Below are positions 26,687 to 36,619 of a stretch of 64,000 bases of DNA, piece after piece (position 1 is the stretch's first letter; every line of letters starts with the position of its first letter). A program made the position numbers and the translations under genes. The notes below the pieces were generated by a model. The model did not search any database and was not told where the DNA came from. It worked only from the letters and a program-made list of their open reading frames with translations. Source of the DNA: Sphingopyxis sp. LC363 (GTDB lineage Bacteria > Pseudomonadota > Alphaproteobacteria > Sphingomonadales > Sphingomonadaceae); contig NZ_JNFC01000023.1 in the NCBI RefSeq assembly GCF_000756385.1, forward strand, positions 1 through 64,000, read 5' to 3'.

Positions 26687-27138
26687 CAGGCGTCCTTTTT
26701 CTTGATGAGCGCGGAGCGTTCGCACTGGCAGACGATCTCGCCCTGCTGGTTGATCGCGCGGTGCAGGAAGGTCACGATACCTGCATTCGGCCGCGATTTC
26801 GATTCCTTGAGGCCGATGACCTCACTTTCCGCGCGCAGCGTGTCGCCGATGAACACCGGCTTCGGCATGACGAGCTTGTCGTAACCAAGGTTCGCGACGA
26901 GCGTTCCGAGCGTCGTATCGCCGACCGACAGCCCGACCATCAGGCTGAAGGTGAAGGTGCCGTTGACGAGGATTTGGCCGAACTCCGAAGCTTTCGCCGC
27001 CTCGATGTCGAGGTGGAGCGGCTGCGGATTATGCGTCATCGTCGTGAACAGCAGATTGTCGGTCTCGGTCACGGTGCGGCGGATGTCGTGCGCCAGCGTG
27101 TCGCCGATCTGCCATTCGTCGAAATATTTGCCGGCCAT
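26686..27138 (-). CDS. MaoC-family hydratase
   Basis: A 150-residue hot-dog-fold hydratase. The hydratase-2/MaoC signature is visible: the Asp/His pair around [18 protein letters not shown] (residues 34-51) and then VNGTFTF. It adds water across the double bond of an enoyl-CoA. The start overlaps the mccA stop by one base (TAATG) and the stop overlaps citE, so it belongs to the operon. Likely substrate is 3-methylglutaconyl-CoA or mesaconyl/itaconyl-CoA, inferred from the mycobacterial Rv2499c parallel. Confidence 0.88.
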   Translation of the reverse strand: MAGKYFDEWQIGDTLAHDIRRTVTETDNLLFTTMTHNPQPLHLDIEAAKASEFGQILVNGTFTFSLMVGLSVGDTTLGTLVANLGYDKLVMPKPVFIGDTLRAESEVIGLKESKSRPNAGIVTFLHRAINQQGEIVCQCERSALIKKKDA

Positions 27139-28985
27139 TATGCTTCTTCCTTCTCGATTTTCGCGAGCAGCGCCTCGACCTGAACCTGTGCGCCGGCACT
27201 CGCATTGAGTTCGGCGACGACACCGTCGAACGGCGCGGTCAGGCTGTGCTCCATCTTCATCGCTTCGAGCGTCAGCAATTTCTGCCCCTTGGTCACCTTG
27301 TCGCCCGCGGCGACGTCGACCGCGATGACCTTGCCGGGCATCGGCGACAGGATCGCGCCGTCGCCGGCGGCTCCGCCCGCGCTCGCGTCGGCGCGCCATG
27401 GCGCGAGCTGCCACACCGACCCAGCCTCGGCGACGAGCATCGCGGGGGCAGGTGCTTCGGCGCCGGGGCCATGCAGTTCGACCTCGACGCGCTTGCCGTC
27501 GAGCAGGAACGGCGCGCTGCGCACATCGGCCGCATTGAGACGGAAGCCCGATTGCAGCGCGCGCGGCACCATCGCCATCGCGGCGTTGGTGAGCGCTTGG
27601 CTCGTCGGCACCGGCTCCTCGGCCATCGCGTCGCCGTCGCGGCCGATCAGGCCGGTATCGACGGTGCCAGCGACGAAATCGGGATGATCGAGCGCATTGA
27701 TCAGGAACGCCGAGTTGGTTTTTACTGGCCAGATCGCGCTGTCCTCTAGCATTTCCGACAACAGTTCGCGCGCTTCCTCGCGGTCCTCGCCCCACGCGAT
27801 GACCTTCGCGATCATCGGGTCATAGAAGGGCGAGACTTCGGCGCCCTCATAGACGCCGGTGTCGACGCGGCCGCTATGTTCGGGAAGCTGGAAGAGTTCG
27901 AGCGTGCCGATCGAGGGCAAGAAGCCCTTGGCAGGGTCCTCCGCATAAAGCCGTGCTTCCATCGCCCAGCCGTTGATCGCGAGCTCGTCCTGTTTGAGCG
28001 GGATGGGCTCACCCGACGCGACGCGGAGCTGCCATTCGACGAGGTCGATCCCGGTGATCTCTTCGGTCACCGGATGCTCGACCTGAAGCCGCGTGTTCAT
28101 CTCCATGAACCAGATGCGGTCGGCGCGAAGGCCCTCCGACGCGTCGGCGATGAACTCGATCGTCCCCGCACCGACATAGTCGACCGCCTTCGCGGCGCGG
28201 ACCGCAGCGGCGCAGAGTTCGGCGCGCGTCGCCTCGTCCATGCCGGGGGCAGGGGCTTCCTCGATCACCTTCTGGTGGCGGCGCTGAAGCGAACAGTCTC
28301 GCTCGAACAGGTGGACGACATTGCCGTGGGTGTCGCCGAAAACCTGCACCTCGATATGGCGCGGGGTCAGGATATATTTCTCGATCAGCACATGGTCGTT
28401 GCCGAACGAGGCGGCCGCCTCACGCTGGCACGACGCGAGCATGTCCGCAAAATCGGCCGCAGCGTCGACCTTGCGCATCCCCTTGCCGCCGCCGCCCGCG
28501 ACCGCCTTGATCAGCACGGGGTAGCCGATCCCGGCCGCCTGTTCGGCGAGGAAAGCGGGATCCTGATTTTCGCCCATATAGCCCGGCGTCACCGGCACTC
28601 CGGCGTCGGCCATCAGCTTCTTCGCGGCGTCCTTCAGCCCCATCGCGGTGATCGACGAGGGCTTCGGTCCAACCCACACGAGCCCCGCATCGGCGACCGC
28701 CTGCGCGAACTCGGCGTTCTCGGACAGGAAGCCATAGCCCGGATGGATCGCCTCGGCGCCGGTCGCCTTGGCGGCGGCGATGATCTTTTCGCCGATCAGA
28801 TAGGATTCGCGCGCCGGCGAGGGTCCGATATGCACGGCCTCGTCGGCCTCGCGCACATGCAGCGCCTTGGCGTCGGCATCCGAGTAGACCGCAACGGTTC
28901 TTATGCCCATCTCGCGCGCGGTGCGGATGATGCGACAGGCGATTTCGCCACGATTGGCGATGAGGAGGGAGGTGATCATCGTCAT
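27138..28985 (-). CDS. mccA: Methylcrotonyl-CoA carboxylase, biotin-carboxylase/biotin-carrier subunit
   Basis: A 615-residue alpha subunit: biotin carboxylase domain (about 1-450; [10 protein letters not shown], the ATP-grasp loop [22 protein letters not shown]), then the linker, then the C-terminal biotinyl domain with the acceptor Lys577 in EAMKMEH. It carboxylates biotin with ATP and bicarbonate. I chose the ATG at 28985, which overlaps the mccB stop (TAATG) with AGGA close upstream. Pairing with an mccB-type carboxyltransferase and the nearby isovaleryl-CoA dehydrogenase favours methylcrotonyl-CoA; geranyl-CoA is an alternative. Confidence 0.92.
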   Translation of the reverse strand: MTMITSLLIANRGEIACRIIRTAREMGIRTVAVYSDADAKALHVREADEAVHIGPSPARESYLIGEKIIAAAKATGAEAIHPGYGFLSENAEFAQAVADAGLVWVGPKPSSITAMGLKDAAKKLMADAGVPVTPGYMGENQDPAFLAEQAAGIGYPVLIKAVAGGGGKGMRKVDAAADFADMLASCQREAAASFGNDHVLIEKYILTPRHIEVQVFGDTHGNVVHLFERDCSLQRRHQKVIEEAPAPGMDEATRAELCAAAVRAAKAVDYVGAGTIEFIADASEGLRADRIWFMEMNTRLQVEHPVTEEITGIDLVEWQLRVASGEPIPLKQDELAINGWAMEARLYAEDPAKGFLPSIGTLELFQLPEHSGRVDTGVYEGAEVSPFYDPMIAKVIAWGEDREEARELLSEMLEDSAIWPVKTNSAFLINALDHPDFVAGTVDTGLIGRDGDAMAEEPVPTSQALTNAAMAMVPRALQSGFRLNAADVRSAPFLLDGKRVEVELHGPGAEAPAPAMLVAEAGSVWQLAPWRADASAGGAAGDGAILSPMPGKVIAVDVAAGDKVTKGQKLLTLEAMKMEHSLTAPFDGVVAELNASAGAQVQVEALLAKIEKEEA

Positions 28986-30583
28986 TACATCCTGAACACG
29001 CCGAAACCGCGGTCTTCGACCGGGGCGTTCAACGTCGCGGAGAAGGCCAGCCCCAGCACGTCGCGGGTCTGCGCGGGGTCGATGATGCCATCGTCCCACA
29101 GGCGCGCGGTGGCGTGATAGGGGTTGCCTTCGTCCTCATATTTCTGGCGGATCGGCGCCTTGAAGGCCTCGGCTTCCTCCGCCGTCCATTTGTCGGCGTC
29201 GCGGTGGACCGTGGCCAGCACCGACGCCGCCTGTTCGCCGCCCATCACGCTGATCCGCGCATTGGGCCAGGTGAAGAGGAAGCGTGGGCTATAGGCGCGC
29301 CCGCACATCCCATAATTGCCCGCGCCGAAGCTGCCGCCGATCAGCACGGTAATCTTCGGCACCGTTGCGGTTGCGACCGCGGTCACCAGCTTCGCGCCAT
29401 GCTTGGCGATGCCCTCGGCCTCATATTTGCCGCCGACCATGAAGCCCGAGATATTCTGAAGGAAGAGCAGTGGAATGCGGCGTTGCTGCGCCAGTTCGAT
29501 GAAATGCGCGCCCTTGACCGCGCTCTCGCTGAACAGCACGCCATTGTTCGCGAGGATCGCGACCGGAATGCCCCAGATATGCGCGAAGCCGCAAACGAGC
29601 GTGCTGCCGTAATTCGCCTTGAACTCGTGAAACTCGCTGCCGTCGACGATGCGCGCAATCACCTCGTGTACGTCATAGGGTGCGCGCACATCCTGCGGAA
29701 TGATGCCGTAGAGCTCCTCGGCGTCATATTTCGGCGGCCGCGGGTCCTTCATTTCGACCTTGAAACCTTCGTCGGCGCCGAGATGACTGACGATATCGCG
29801 CACGATGGTCAGCGCATGCTCGTCATTCTCGGCGAGGTGGTCGACGACGCCCGATTTCTTCGCGTGCAGGTCGCCGCCGCCAAGATCCTCGGCGCTGATC
29901 TCTTCGCCCGTCGCTGCCTTCACCAGCGGCGGACCAGCGAGGAAGATCGTGCCTTGATTGCGCACGATGACGGTTTCGTCGCTCATCGCGGGAACGTAAG
30001 CGCCGCCCGCGGTGCAGCTTCCCATCACGCACGCGATCTGCGGGATACGCTTCGCCGACATATTCGCCTGGTTGAAGAAGATGCGCCCGAAATGGTCGCG
30101 GTCGGGAAAGACCTGATCCTGATGCGGCAGGTTCGCGCCGCCGCTGTCGACTAGGTAGATGCAGGGCAGGCGGTTCGCCTCGGCGATCTCCTGCGCGCGA
30201 AGATGCTTCTTCACCGTCATCGGATAATAGGTGCCGCCCTTCACCGTCGCGTCGTTGCAGACGATCATCGCCTGCCGCCCTGATACGCGCCCGATGCCAG
30301 CAATCATCCCCGCGCCGGGGATTTCGCCGCCATACATGTCGCACGCGGCGAGCTGGCCGATCTCGAGGAAGGGCGAGCCCGGATCGAGCAGCCGCTCGAC
30401 GCGCTCGCGCGGCAGCAGCTTGCCGCGGCTCGTGTGTCGCTCGCGCGACTTTTCGTTGCCGCCGAGGCCGGCCTCGGCGACGCGCGCATAAAGCTCGTCG
30501 CGCAAGCCGCGATTGTGCGCGGCATTGGCGCGGAACGCGTCGCTTTCGCTATTCACCATCGTGCCCAGAACAGGTGCGCTCAC
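28985..30583 (-). CDS. mccB: Methylcrotonyl-CoA carboxylase, carboxyltransferase subunit
   Basis: A 532-residue beta subunit of the crotonase-like carboxyltransferase fold, moving CO2 from biotin to 3-methylcrotonyl-Co[18 protein letters not shown] near the N-terminus, [10 protein letters not shown] and the oxyanion regions [17 protein letters not shown] and [18 protein letters not shown] identify it as MCC-beta rather than propionyl-CoA carboxylase beta. A GTG at 30583 is the best start: AGGAG lies 10 nt upstream and the length matches the family; a longer frame reaching 30640 has no support. First gene of the mccB-mccA-maoC-citE operon. Confidence 0.92.
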   Translation of the reverse strand: MSAPVLGTMVNSESDAFRANAAHNRGLRDELYARVAEAGLGGNEKSRERHTSRGKLLPRERVERLLDPGSPFLEIGQLAACDMYGGEIPGAGMIAGIGRVSGRQAMIVCNDATVKGGTYYPMTVKKHLRAQEIAEANRLPCIYLVDSGGANLPHQDQVFPDRDHFGRIFFNQANMSAKRIPQIACVMGSCTAGGAYVPAMSDETVIVRNQGTIFLAGPPLVKAATGEEISAEDLGGGDLHAKKSGVVDHLAENDEHALTIVRDIVSHLGADEGFKVEMKDPRPPKYDAEELYGIIPQDVRAPYDVHEVIARIVDGSEFHEFKANYGSTLVCGFAHIWGIPVAILANNGVLFSESAVKGAHFIELAQQRRIPLLFLQNISGFMVGGKYEAEGIAKHGAKLVTAVATATVPKITVLIGGSFGAGNYGMCGRAYSPRFLFTWPNARISVMGGEQAASVLATVHRDADKWTAEEAEAFKAPIRQKYEDEGNPYHATARLWDDGIIDPAQTRDVLGLAFSATLNAPVEDRGFGVFRM

Positions 30584-30728
30584 GTCTCGAATTCTCCTCT
30601 GAAGTCGGGCCGGACTATCCCGCCGCTCGTCGAGCGACAAGGACCGCAGGCCGAAAATGGTTGGCGTTGAAACCGGTTCGTCACAGGCCTATGCCCCCTG
30701 CATGCCCGTTAGAAACAAGGTCATTCCC

Positions 30729-32822
30729 ATGAAAAAAGCCGTCTTCGCCATCTTGCTTTCGACCGCCGCGATCGTCGGGGGGCCCGTCGCCTGTTCGAAG
30801 GGCGACCAGACTGACCAGGCCGACGCCAGCTACACTGTCGGCACCGAACTCGGGATCAGCAAGGCCGCGATGGACACGAGCGTAAAGCCCGGCGACGACT
30901 TTTACGCCTATGCCAACGGCAATTGGCAAAGAACGACCGAGATTCCTGCCGACCGTTCGTCGATCGGCGCCTTCTACATCGCCTTCCTCGAAACCGAGAA
31001 GCGCGTCCGCGAACTCGTCGGCGCGATCGTCCAGAAGGGCGGCGAGCCGACCACCGACGAAGGGCGCATCGCGGCCTTCTACAAGGCCTATATGAACACC
31101 CAGGCGATCGACGCGACGGGTATCAAACCGGTCGCCGCCGACCTCGCGCGCTTCGCCGCGATCACCGACAAGGCGGCGCTGTCGAGGGTCCTCGGCGAAC
31201 AGACCCGCGCCGACGTCGACCCCCTCAACGCCACCGATTTCGGCACCGAAAATCTCTTCGGCATCTTCGTGACACAGGGGCTCGCGACGCCGGGCGACGT
31301 GATTCCCTATATGCTGCAGGGCGGCCTCGGGCTTCCCGAGCGCGAATATTATCTGTCGTCCGACCCCAAGATGGCGAAGATCCGCACCGACTATCAGGCC
31401 TATATCGAAAAGCTGCTGAGCGCGGCGGGGCAGAGCGACGCGGCGGCGAAGGCCAAGCGCATCTACGACCTCGAACTCAAGATCGCGCGCGCGCACGCCA
31501 GCCGCGAACAGAGCGAGGACTTTACCCAATCGGCCGACGTCTGGACGAAGGCCGATTTCGCCAAGAAAGCGCCGGGCATCGACTGGGGCGCCTGGTTCGC
31601 TGCGGCCGGACTCGACAAGGCCGGCAAGTTCGGTGCCTATCACGCGAACGCGATCACCGGCCTGTCGGCGCTTGTGGCGTCGGAGCCGCTCGATGCGTGG
31701 AAGGACTGGCTGACGTTCCATCAGATCAACAGCCATAGCGACGTGCTGCCGAGCGCGATCGACAATGCCCACTTCGCCTTTTACGGCACGACGCTTGCGG
31801 GCACACCGCAGCAGCGCAGCCGCGACAAGCGCGCGCTCGACGCGCTGAACACCGACCTCGGCGACGCGGTCGGCCGCGTCTATGCCGAGAAATATTTCCC
31901 CGCCTCCGCCAAAGCCGAAGTCGGCGACATGGTGAAGGGGATCAAGGCGGCGTTTGCGACGCGCGTAAACGGCATTGACTGGATGGCGCCTGAAACCAAG
32001 AGGGAAGCGATCAAGAAGGTCGAAACGATCGTCGTCGGCGTCGGCTATCCCGAAAGCTGGCGCGACTATGGCAGCTACAGCGTCAGCGCGACCGACGCCT
32101 ATGCGAACGAGATTGCGGGCGAGAAGGCCGAATATGCCCACCAGCTCGCGAAGATCGGCAAGCCGATGGACAAGGCCGAATGGTGGATGACCCCGCAGAC
32201 GGTCAACGCGGTCAACCTGCCCGTGCAGAACGCGCTGAACTTCCCCGCCGCGATCCTCCAGCCGCCCTTCTTCAACGCCAAGGCCGACCCGGCCTATAAT
32301 TACGGCGCGATCGGAGCGGTGATCGGCCACGAGATCAGCCACAGCTTCGACAATAATGGCGCGGCGTTCGACTCGACCGGCGCGCTGCGCAATTGGTGGA
32401 CCGCCGCCGACCTCAAGAAGTTCGAGGAAGCGGGGTCGGTGCTGGCCGCGCAATATGACAGCTACAAGCCGTTCCCCGACCTTGCGGTGAACGGCAAGCT
32501 GACGCTGGGCGAGAATATCGCCGACGTCGCGGGTCTTCAGGCGGCGTATGACGCGTATCGCGCGTCGCTGAACGGCAAGGAAGCGCCGGTGATCGGCGGC
32601 TTCACCGGCGACCAGCGCTTCTTCATCGCCTATGCGCAGACCTGGGCGACCAAGATGCGCGACGAGGCGCTTCGCGCGCGCGTCGCGACCGACGGCCACG
32701 CACCTGGCAATTACCGCGCGCTCACCGTCCGCAACCTCGACGCCTGGTACAAGGCGTTCGACGTCAAGGAAGGCGACAAGCTCTACCTCGCGCCCGACAA
32801 GCGCGTCCGCGTCTGGGGCTGA
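30729..32822 (+). CDS. M13-family zinc metallopeptidase, lipoprotein
   Basis: A 697-residue neprilysin-type (M13) peptidase. The signal peptide has a lipobox-like PVAC (Cys22), so it is probably anchored facing the periplasm. The zinc site is HEISH (H534-H538) with E595 and D599 in ENIAD. The start MKKAVFAILL at 30729 is preferred to an upstream frame. The C-terminus VRVWG resembles the conserved C-terminal Trp of the family. It is divergent from mccB by about 145 bp and convergent with the ivd operon. Confidence 0.93.
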   Translation: MKKAVFAILLSTAAIVGGPVACSKGDQTDQADASYTVGTELGISKAAMDTSVKPGDDFYAYANGNWQRTTEIPADRSSIGAFYIAFLETEKRVRELVGAIVQKGGEPTTDEGRIAAFYKAYMNTQAIDATGIKPVAADLARFAAITDKAALSRVLGEQTRADVDPLNATDFGTENLFGIFVTQGLATPGDVIPYMLQGGLGLPEREYYLSSDPKMAKIRTDYQAYIEKLLSAAGQSDAAAKAKRIYDLELKIARAHASREQSEDFTQSADVWTKADFAKKAPGIDWGAWFAAAGLDKAGKFGAYHANAITGLSALVASEPLDAWKDWLTFHQINSHSDVLPSAIDNAHFAFYGTTLAGTPQQRSRDKRALDALNTDLGDAVGRVYAEKYFPASAKAEVGDMVKGIKAAFATRVNGIDWMAPETKREAIKKVETIVVGVGYPESWRDYGSYSVSATDAYANEIAGEKAEYAHQLAKIGKPMDKAEWWMTPQTVNAVNLPVQNALNFPAAILQPPFFNAKADPAYNYGAIGAVIGHEISHSFDNNGAAFDSTGALRNWWTAADLKKFEEAGSVLAAQYDSYKPFPDLAVNGKLTLGENIADVAGLQAAYDAYRASLNGKEAPVIGGFTGDQRFFIAYAQTWATKMRDEALRARVATDGHAPGNYRALTVRNLDAWYKAFDVKEGDKLYLAPDKRVRVWG

Positions 32823-32843
32823 TGACGGGCAAGGGCGGGGCAC

Positions 32844-33131
32844 TTAGTCGGTCCCGCCTTGGCTCGCCGGCTCGCCGGGCTTTTCCTTCAGGACCAGATA
32901 GCGATAGACGCCGACGCAGTTGATGCAGAGCAGGGCGATATTCTGCCACCCGATGCCCTCGCTGTCGGGTTGCAGGAAGCCCCAGCCGATCAGTGCGAGG
33001 CTGCTCGTCACGAAGATGACGAACGCCCAGCCGGTCCAGCGCCGCCCGAGGTTGAGCGAAACGAGCAGCGCTGCGAGCGTCGCCGCCCCCGCGCCATAAT
33101 ATTGCAGGATGTCGAGCAGCCCCTGGCTCAC
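32844..33131 (-). CDS. Small membrane protein, last gene of the ivd operon
   Basis: A 95-residue protein with three probable transmembrane helices (about residues 8-28, 33-52 and 62-80) and a charged C-terminal tail. The start is a GTG that overlaps the previous stop (GTGA), so translation depends on the gene before it. No family recognised. It is the fifth gene of a chain in which every junction is a 4-bp overlap, starting at ivd. Confidence 0.65.
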   Translation of the reverse strand: MSQGLLDILQYYGAGAATLAALLVSLNLGRRWTGWAFVIFVTSSLALIGWGFLQPDSEGIGWQNIALLCINCVGVYRYLVLKEKPGEPASQGGTD

Positions 33132-33520
33132 CGGCGATCGACCAGATTGCTGACCTCGACGAGATTGCCGTCGGGATCATGGAAATAGAGCGAGTCGATC
33201 GTCCCGGTCGCGCCGTCGCGCAATCCCGCGTCGATGATGGCAACGCCCTGTGCTTCCAGATGCGCCCGCCATTCAGCCACCGGCGTATCGCTGAGCAGGC
33301 AGAAATTGCCGCTGCCCGGCACGGTATCGCGCGCGATGGTCGGGCTGTTGGCGGCATCCTGAAGACTGATCTTGTTTTCGCCGAATTGCAGCGAATATTT
33401 GCCGGGCCGCTCCTCGCGCGCGGTCATGCCCAAAACGCGCTCGTAGAAATCTCGCGTCGCGGCGACGTGGCGCACGCACAGCACGATATGATCGAAACCG
33501 GTGACGCGAAATTCGGTCAT
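33128..33520 (-). CDS. VOC-family protein (glyoxalase-like), downstream copy
   Basis: A 130-residue single-chain VOC protein with two beta-alpha-beta-beta-beta modules. FDHIVLCVRHVAATRDFYERVLGM at the start and FHDPDGNLVEVSNL at the end give the expected metal ligands (His11 and the C-terminal Glu). Such proteins include glyoxalases, epimerases and dioxygenases; no specific substrate can be assigned. It overlaps both neighbours by 4 bp. It is distinct from, not a recent duplicate of, the VOC gene just upstream. Confidence 0.83.
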   Translation of the reverse strand: MTEFRVTGFDHIVLCVRHVAATRDFYERVLGMTAREERPGKYSLQFGENKISLQDAANSPTIARDTVPGSGNFCLLSDTPVAEWRAHLEAQGVAIIDAGLRDGATGTIDSLYFHDPDGNLVEVSNLVDRR

Positions 33521-33936
33521 GCGCTTGTTGCCCCGAAAACATACTCAAGCTTCAGCCCGTCGGGATCGGCAAAAAAGACCGCATAATAGGTTGGGCCGTA
33601 ACGCGGGTAGTCGGCGGGCGCGTCGAGGATCGTCGCGCCGATGCCGCGCAGCAGATCGTGCAGCGCGTCGACGTCCTCGCGGCTCTCCGCCGCCCATGCG
33701 AGGTGATGCAGACCCGGCGAATAGCGGTCGTGTATCCTCGCGGCTCCGTCACCCCGCGCCTCGACGATGCCGATCGAATGGAAGGGCTCCCCGTCGCGGT
33801 CCCAGTCGCTGCCACGCTCGTCGTCGGCCGAGCGGCGATAGCCGAGGAAGCCAAGCACAGCGTCATAGAATGGACGCGACCGCTCTTTGTCGGCGACCGT
33901 CAGGTCAATGTGATGGACGAGCCCGCGCATGGTCAT
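33517..33936 (-). CDS. VOC-family protein (glyoxalase-like), upstream copy
   Basis: A 139-residue VOC protein: VHHIDLTVADKERSRPFYDAVLGFLGY, then GLHHLAWAAESREDVDALHDLL and FFADPDGLKLEYV. The ATG at 33936 overlaps the stop of the preceding membrane-protein gene (ATGA); a second in-frame ATG lies two codons later. It is followed by ATGA into the next VOC gene. It could act on a CoA or aldehyde intermediate linked to the acyl-CoA dehydrogenase of the operon, but that is only a contextual guess. Confidence 0.83.
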   Translation of the reverse strand: MTMRGLVHHIDLTVADKERSRPFYDAVLGFLGYRRSADDERGSDWDRDGEPFHSIGIVEARGDGAARIHDRYSPGLHHLAWAAESREDVDALHDLLRGIGATILDAPADYPRYGPTYYAVFFADPDGLKLEYVFGATSA

Positions 33937-34283
33937 GCCAACGCGCCGATCAAGGCAAGGATGCCCGCGCCGGCGAGCGCCGGCCATGCGACATGGCGGC
34001 CCTTCGTATAGGCGGCATCGAACAGCCCCGAGGCAAGCCATCCGCCGCCGATGACGATCAATACACCCTTGGGCGTGCCGGGCCATGCGACCGCTGCCGC
34101 CGAAATAAGCATCAGCACCGACGTCGCATGCCATGCGAAGCGGATGATCCGGCGCGTCAGCGGGTCGGCAAGCGAGCCCGCCTCGCCGCGCAACAACGGC
34201 ACCATCATCCGACGATAGCCGAGCACCGAATGAACCCCGGCCGTCGTCACCATGAAGGCGGTCGACAGCCAGAGCCAGATCAC
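33933..34283 (-). CDS. Small membrane protein in the ivd operon
   Basis: A 116-residue protein with about four transmembrane helices (residues about 2-22, 46-68, 72-92 and 98-115) and a basic loop between the first two ([10 protein letters not shown]). The start is a GTG (34283) whose GTGA overlaps the ivd stop. No family was recognised with certainty. It is coupled to ivd upstream and to a VOC gene downstream. Confidence 0.65.
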   Translation of the reverse strand: MIWLWLSTAFMVTTAGVHSVLGYRRMMVPLLRGEAGSLADPLTRRIIRFAWHATSVLMLISAAAVAWPGTPKGVLIVIGGGWLASGLFDAAYTKGRHVAWPALAGAGILALIGALA

Positions 34284-35449
34284 GCGCCGGCGCCGATCAG
34301 TTCGCGGCCGATCAGCATGCGGCGGATCTCGTTCGTGCCCGCGCCGATGTCGAGCAGCTTGGCGTCGCGCCAGTAGCGTTCGACCGGCCAGTCCTTGGTG
34401 TAGCCCGCGCCGCCCAAGGCCTGGATCGCTTCGCCCGCGACCTTCACGGCATTCTCGCTCGCGAGCAGGATCGCGCCCGCGGCGTCGAAGCGCGTCGTCT
34501 GCCCCGCGTCGCATGCCTTGGCGACATTATAGACATAGGAGCGCGCCGACTGGAGCATCACATACATGTCGGCGACCTTCGCCTGCATCAGCTGGAACGA
34601 TCCGATCGGCTTGCCGAACTGCTTGCGCTCGCGAACATAGGGGATGACCGTATCGAGGCACGCCTGCATGATACCGAGCTGGAGCCCGGCGAGCACGACG
34701 CGTTCGTAATCGAGCCCCGACATCAGCACGCCGACGCCGCCATTCTCGGGCCCCATGACCTGTTCTTCGGACACTTCGCAGTCGGTGAAGACAAGCTCGG
34801 CGGTCGGCGAGCCGCGCATACCGACCTTGTCGATCTTTTGCCCGATGGCGAAACCCGGCATGTCCTTTTCGACCAGGAAGGCGGTGATGCCGCGCGATCC
34901 CGCTTCGGGGCTGGTCTTGGCATAGACGACCAGCGTGTCGGCGCAGGTCGCATTGGTGATCCAGAATTTGGTGCCGTTGAGGACGTAGCCGCCCTGAACC
35001 TTGTCGGCCTTCAGCTTCATCGACACGACGTCGCTGCCGGCGCCCGCTTCGGACATCGCAAGGCTGCCGACATGCTCGCCCGAGATCAGCTTGGGGAGAT
35101 ATTTCGCCTTTTGCGCGGCGTTGCCCCAGCGGCGGATCTGGTTGACGCAAAGGTTCGAGTGCGCGCCGTAGGAAAGGCCGATCGCTGCGCTCGCGCGGCT
35201 CACTTCCTCGACCGCGATGACATGCTCGAGATAGCCGAGCCCGAGCCCGCCGAACTCTTCCTCGACGGTGATGCCGTGCAGGCCAAGCTCGCCCATCGCC
35301 GTCCACAGCTCGTCGCGCGGAAACCAGTCCTGCGCGTCGGCCTTGGCGGCGAGCGGCGCGATCCGTTCGTCGGCGAAGCGGGCGGTGGTGTCACGGATCA
35401 TCTCGGCGGTTTCGCCGAGCGCGAAGTCGAAATCGGGAGTGGCGCGCAT
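34280..35449 (-). CDS. ivd: Isovaleryl-CoA dehydrogenase
   Basis: A 389-residue acyl-CoA dehydrogenase that converts isovaleryl-CoA to 3-methylcrotonyl-CoA in leucine catabolism. [16 protein letters not shown] and [18 protein letters not shown] are acyl-CoA dehydrogenase motifs; the catalytic base is E249 in [11 protein letters not shown], the position used by isovaleryl-CoA dehydrogenases, unlike the late glutamate of most ACADs. The ATG at 35449 begins the conserved region. It opens a five-gene chain and is divergent from a LysR gene, with dyad operators between. The product is the substrate of the nearby mccAB enzyme. Confidence 0.92.
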   Translation of the reverse strand: MRATPDFDFALGETAEMIRDTTARFADERIAPLAAKADAQDWFPRDELWTAMGELGLHGITVEEEFGGLGLGYLEHVIAVEEVSRASAAIGLSYGAHSNLCVNQIRRWGNAAQKAKYLPKLISGEHVGSLAMSEAGAGSDVVSMKLKADKVQGGYVLNGTKFWITNATCADTLVVYAKTSPEAGSRGITAFLVEKDMPGFAIGQKIDKVGMRGSPTAELVFTDCEVSEEQVMGPENGGVGVLMSGLDYERVVLAGLQLGIMQACLDTVIPYVRERKQFGKPIGSFQLMQAKVADMYVMLQSARSYVYNVAKACDAGQTTRFDAAGAILLASENAVKVAGEAIQALGGAGYTKDWPVERYWRDAKLLDIGAGTNEIRRMLIGRELIGAGA

Positions 35450-35498
35450 GGGGGACCTATCGACGGAGGGCGGGATTGCGCGCGAGTGTGCATCAAAA

Positions 35499-35555
35499 TT
35501 CAATCATAGGGAAATTGAAACGAATGCACATTTATCATAAGTAAAATCTATGATT
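35499..35555. promoter_or_regulatory. Dyad operators between ivd and lysR
   Basis: Two inverted repeats overlap in the 100-bp AT-rich spacer: TTCAAT-N9-ATTGAA (35499-35519) and AATCATAG with CTATGATT (35502-35509 and 35548-35555), the latter reaching over the lysR ATG. This fits an upstream activation site and an autoregulatory site for the LysR protein, with ivd as the divergent target. Assignment is by position and symmetry. Confidence 0.5.
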
Positions 35556-36452
35556 AAACGTGCGCACATCCGCCAATTCCTCGCCGTGGTCGACGCGGGC
35601 AGTTTCACGCAGGCCGCGCTCCGCATTCGCGTGACCCAACCGGCGCTGTCGACCGGGATCGCCGAACTCGAAAAGCTCGTCGGCACCCCGCTCTTCATCC
35701 GCAACCGCCGCCAGATCCGGCTGACCGAGGCGGGCGGGCGCTTCCTGCCGATCGCGCGCGACCTCGAACGCGGCTTTCGCGCCGCCGACGGCTTCGGCCG
35801 CGACGCCGACCGGCAGGCGGTCGAACTCAAGCTCGGCATCATCCGCTCGGCGCCGGGCGAATTGCTGCAGGCGATCGCCGCCGCGTTGCGCCCGGGCTTT
35901 TCGATCGAACTCGTCGAAAACAGTGATTCCGAGCTACGCTCGGCGCTGGGCAGCGGCCGGCTCCATATGGCGCTTGTTCCGCTGCGCGATGGCGAGCGCG
36001 GCGAGCATGTCGTGCCGCTCTACGAGGAACCGCTTGCGATGTTCGTCGCGGCGGACCATCCGCTCGCGGGGCGGATCGAGGTCGGGCCCGAGGAACTCGC
36101 CGCCGAGACGATGATCGCGCGCCGCTCGTGCGAATTTCTCGGCGCGACGAGCCGCTTCTTCACGCGCCACGGCGTTCGTCCGCGCTTTGCGTTGCGCAGC
36201 GAAAGCGACGAGCGCTGCCTGCGCATGGTCGCGGCCGGCGTCGGCATCACCACCGCGCCGATGTCGCTCGCGATCGAGGGCATCGTTCCGCTCAAGGTCG
36301 CGGGCTATGACTTTCGCCGTGAACTCGGGCTGCTGCTCGCTCCGGCGTGGCGTGCGCTGCCCGAGGTGGCGCCGCGCCTTGCGCATGCGCTTGAAACGAT
36401 CGGTGCAATCGCGGCCGAATGGCGCCGGTCGCGGGTCGACGCCGCTGCCTGA
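35550..36452 (+). CDS. LysR-family transcriptional regulator
   Basis: A 300-residue LTTR. The winged HTH (IRQFLAVVDAGSFTQAALRIRVTQPALSTGIAELEKLVGTPLF) spans residues 8-52; the effector domain covers about 92-290. It is divergently transcribed from ivd, the classical arrangement in which the LysR protein activates the neighbour in response to a pathway metabolite. Dyad operators occur between them. The inducer is unknown; a branched-chain acyl-CoA or acid is a fair guess. No convincing ribosome site is seen before the ATG. Confidence 0.88.
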   Translation: MIKRAHIRQFLAVVDAGSFTQAALRIRVTQPALSTGIAELEKLVGTPLFIRNRRQIRLTEAGGRFLPIARDLERGFRAADGFGRDADRQAVELKLGIIRSAPGELLQAIAAALRPGFSIELVENSDSELRSALGSGRLHMALVPLRDGERGEHVVPLYEEPLAMFVAADHPLAGRIEVGPEELAAETMIARRSCEFLGATSRFFTRHGVRPRFALRSESDERCLRMVAAGVGITTAPMSLAIEGIVPLKVAGYDFRRELGLLLAPAWRALPEVAPRLAHALETIGAIAAEWRRSRVDAAA

Positions 36453-36543
36453 CGCGAGACCTCCCAAGTCTGGCTTGCAGCGCCGAAAGGCCATAACGTT
36501 TGCCCGCCAACGTCGCGCGGAGCTACGGCGGCCTCATCCACCC

Positions 36544-36586
36544 CGTCCGTTTGGACGTATGACGGAATTTGAAATAGCCTATTCCG
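36544..36586 (+). promoter_or_regulatory. Dyads upstream of cysD
   Basis: CGTCC-GTTT-GGACG (36544-36557) and CGGAAT-N12-ATTCCG (36563-36586) lie 34-76 bp before the cysD start. Their position suits binding by a sulfur regulator of CysB or Crp/CysR type, but the sequences do not identify which. Confidence 0.35.
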
Positions 36587-36619
36587 CTGGCGCACGGCGG
36601 AAGTGTGAGGAGACGAAGT

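Noticed and set aside
30584..30728. A LiuR-type palindrome upstream of mccB
   Set aside because: No TTGACGT/ACGTCAA-like dyad is present in the mccB-M13 spacer, so control of the mcc operon by the MerR protein at 21878 is not supported here.
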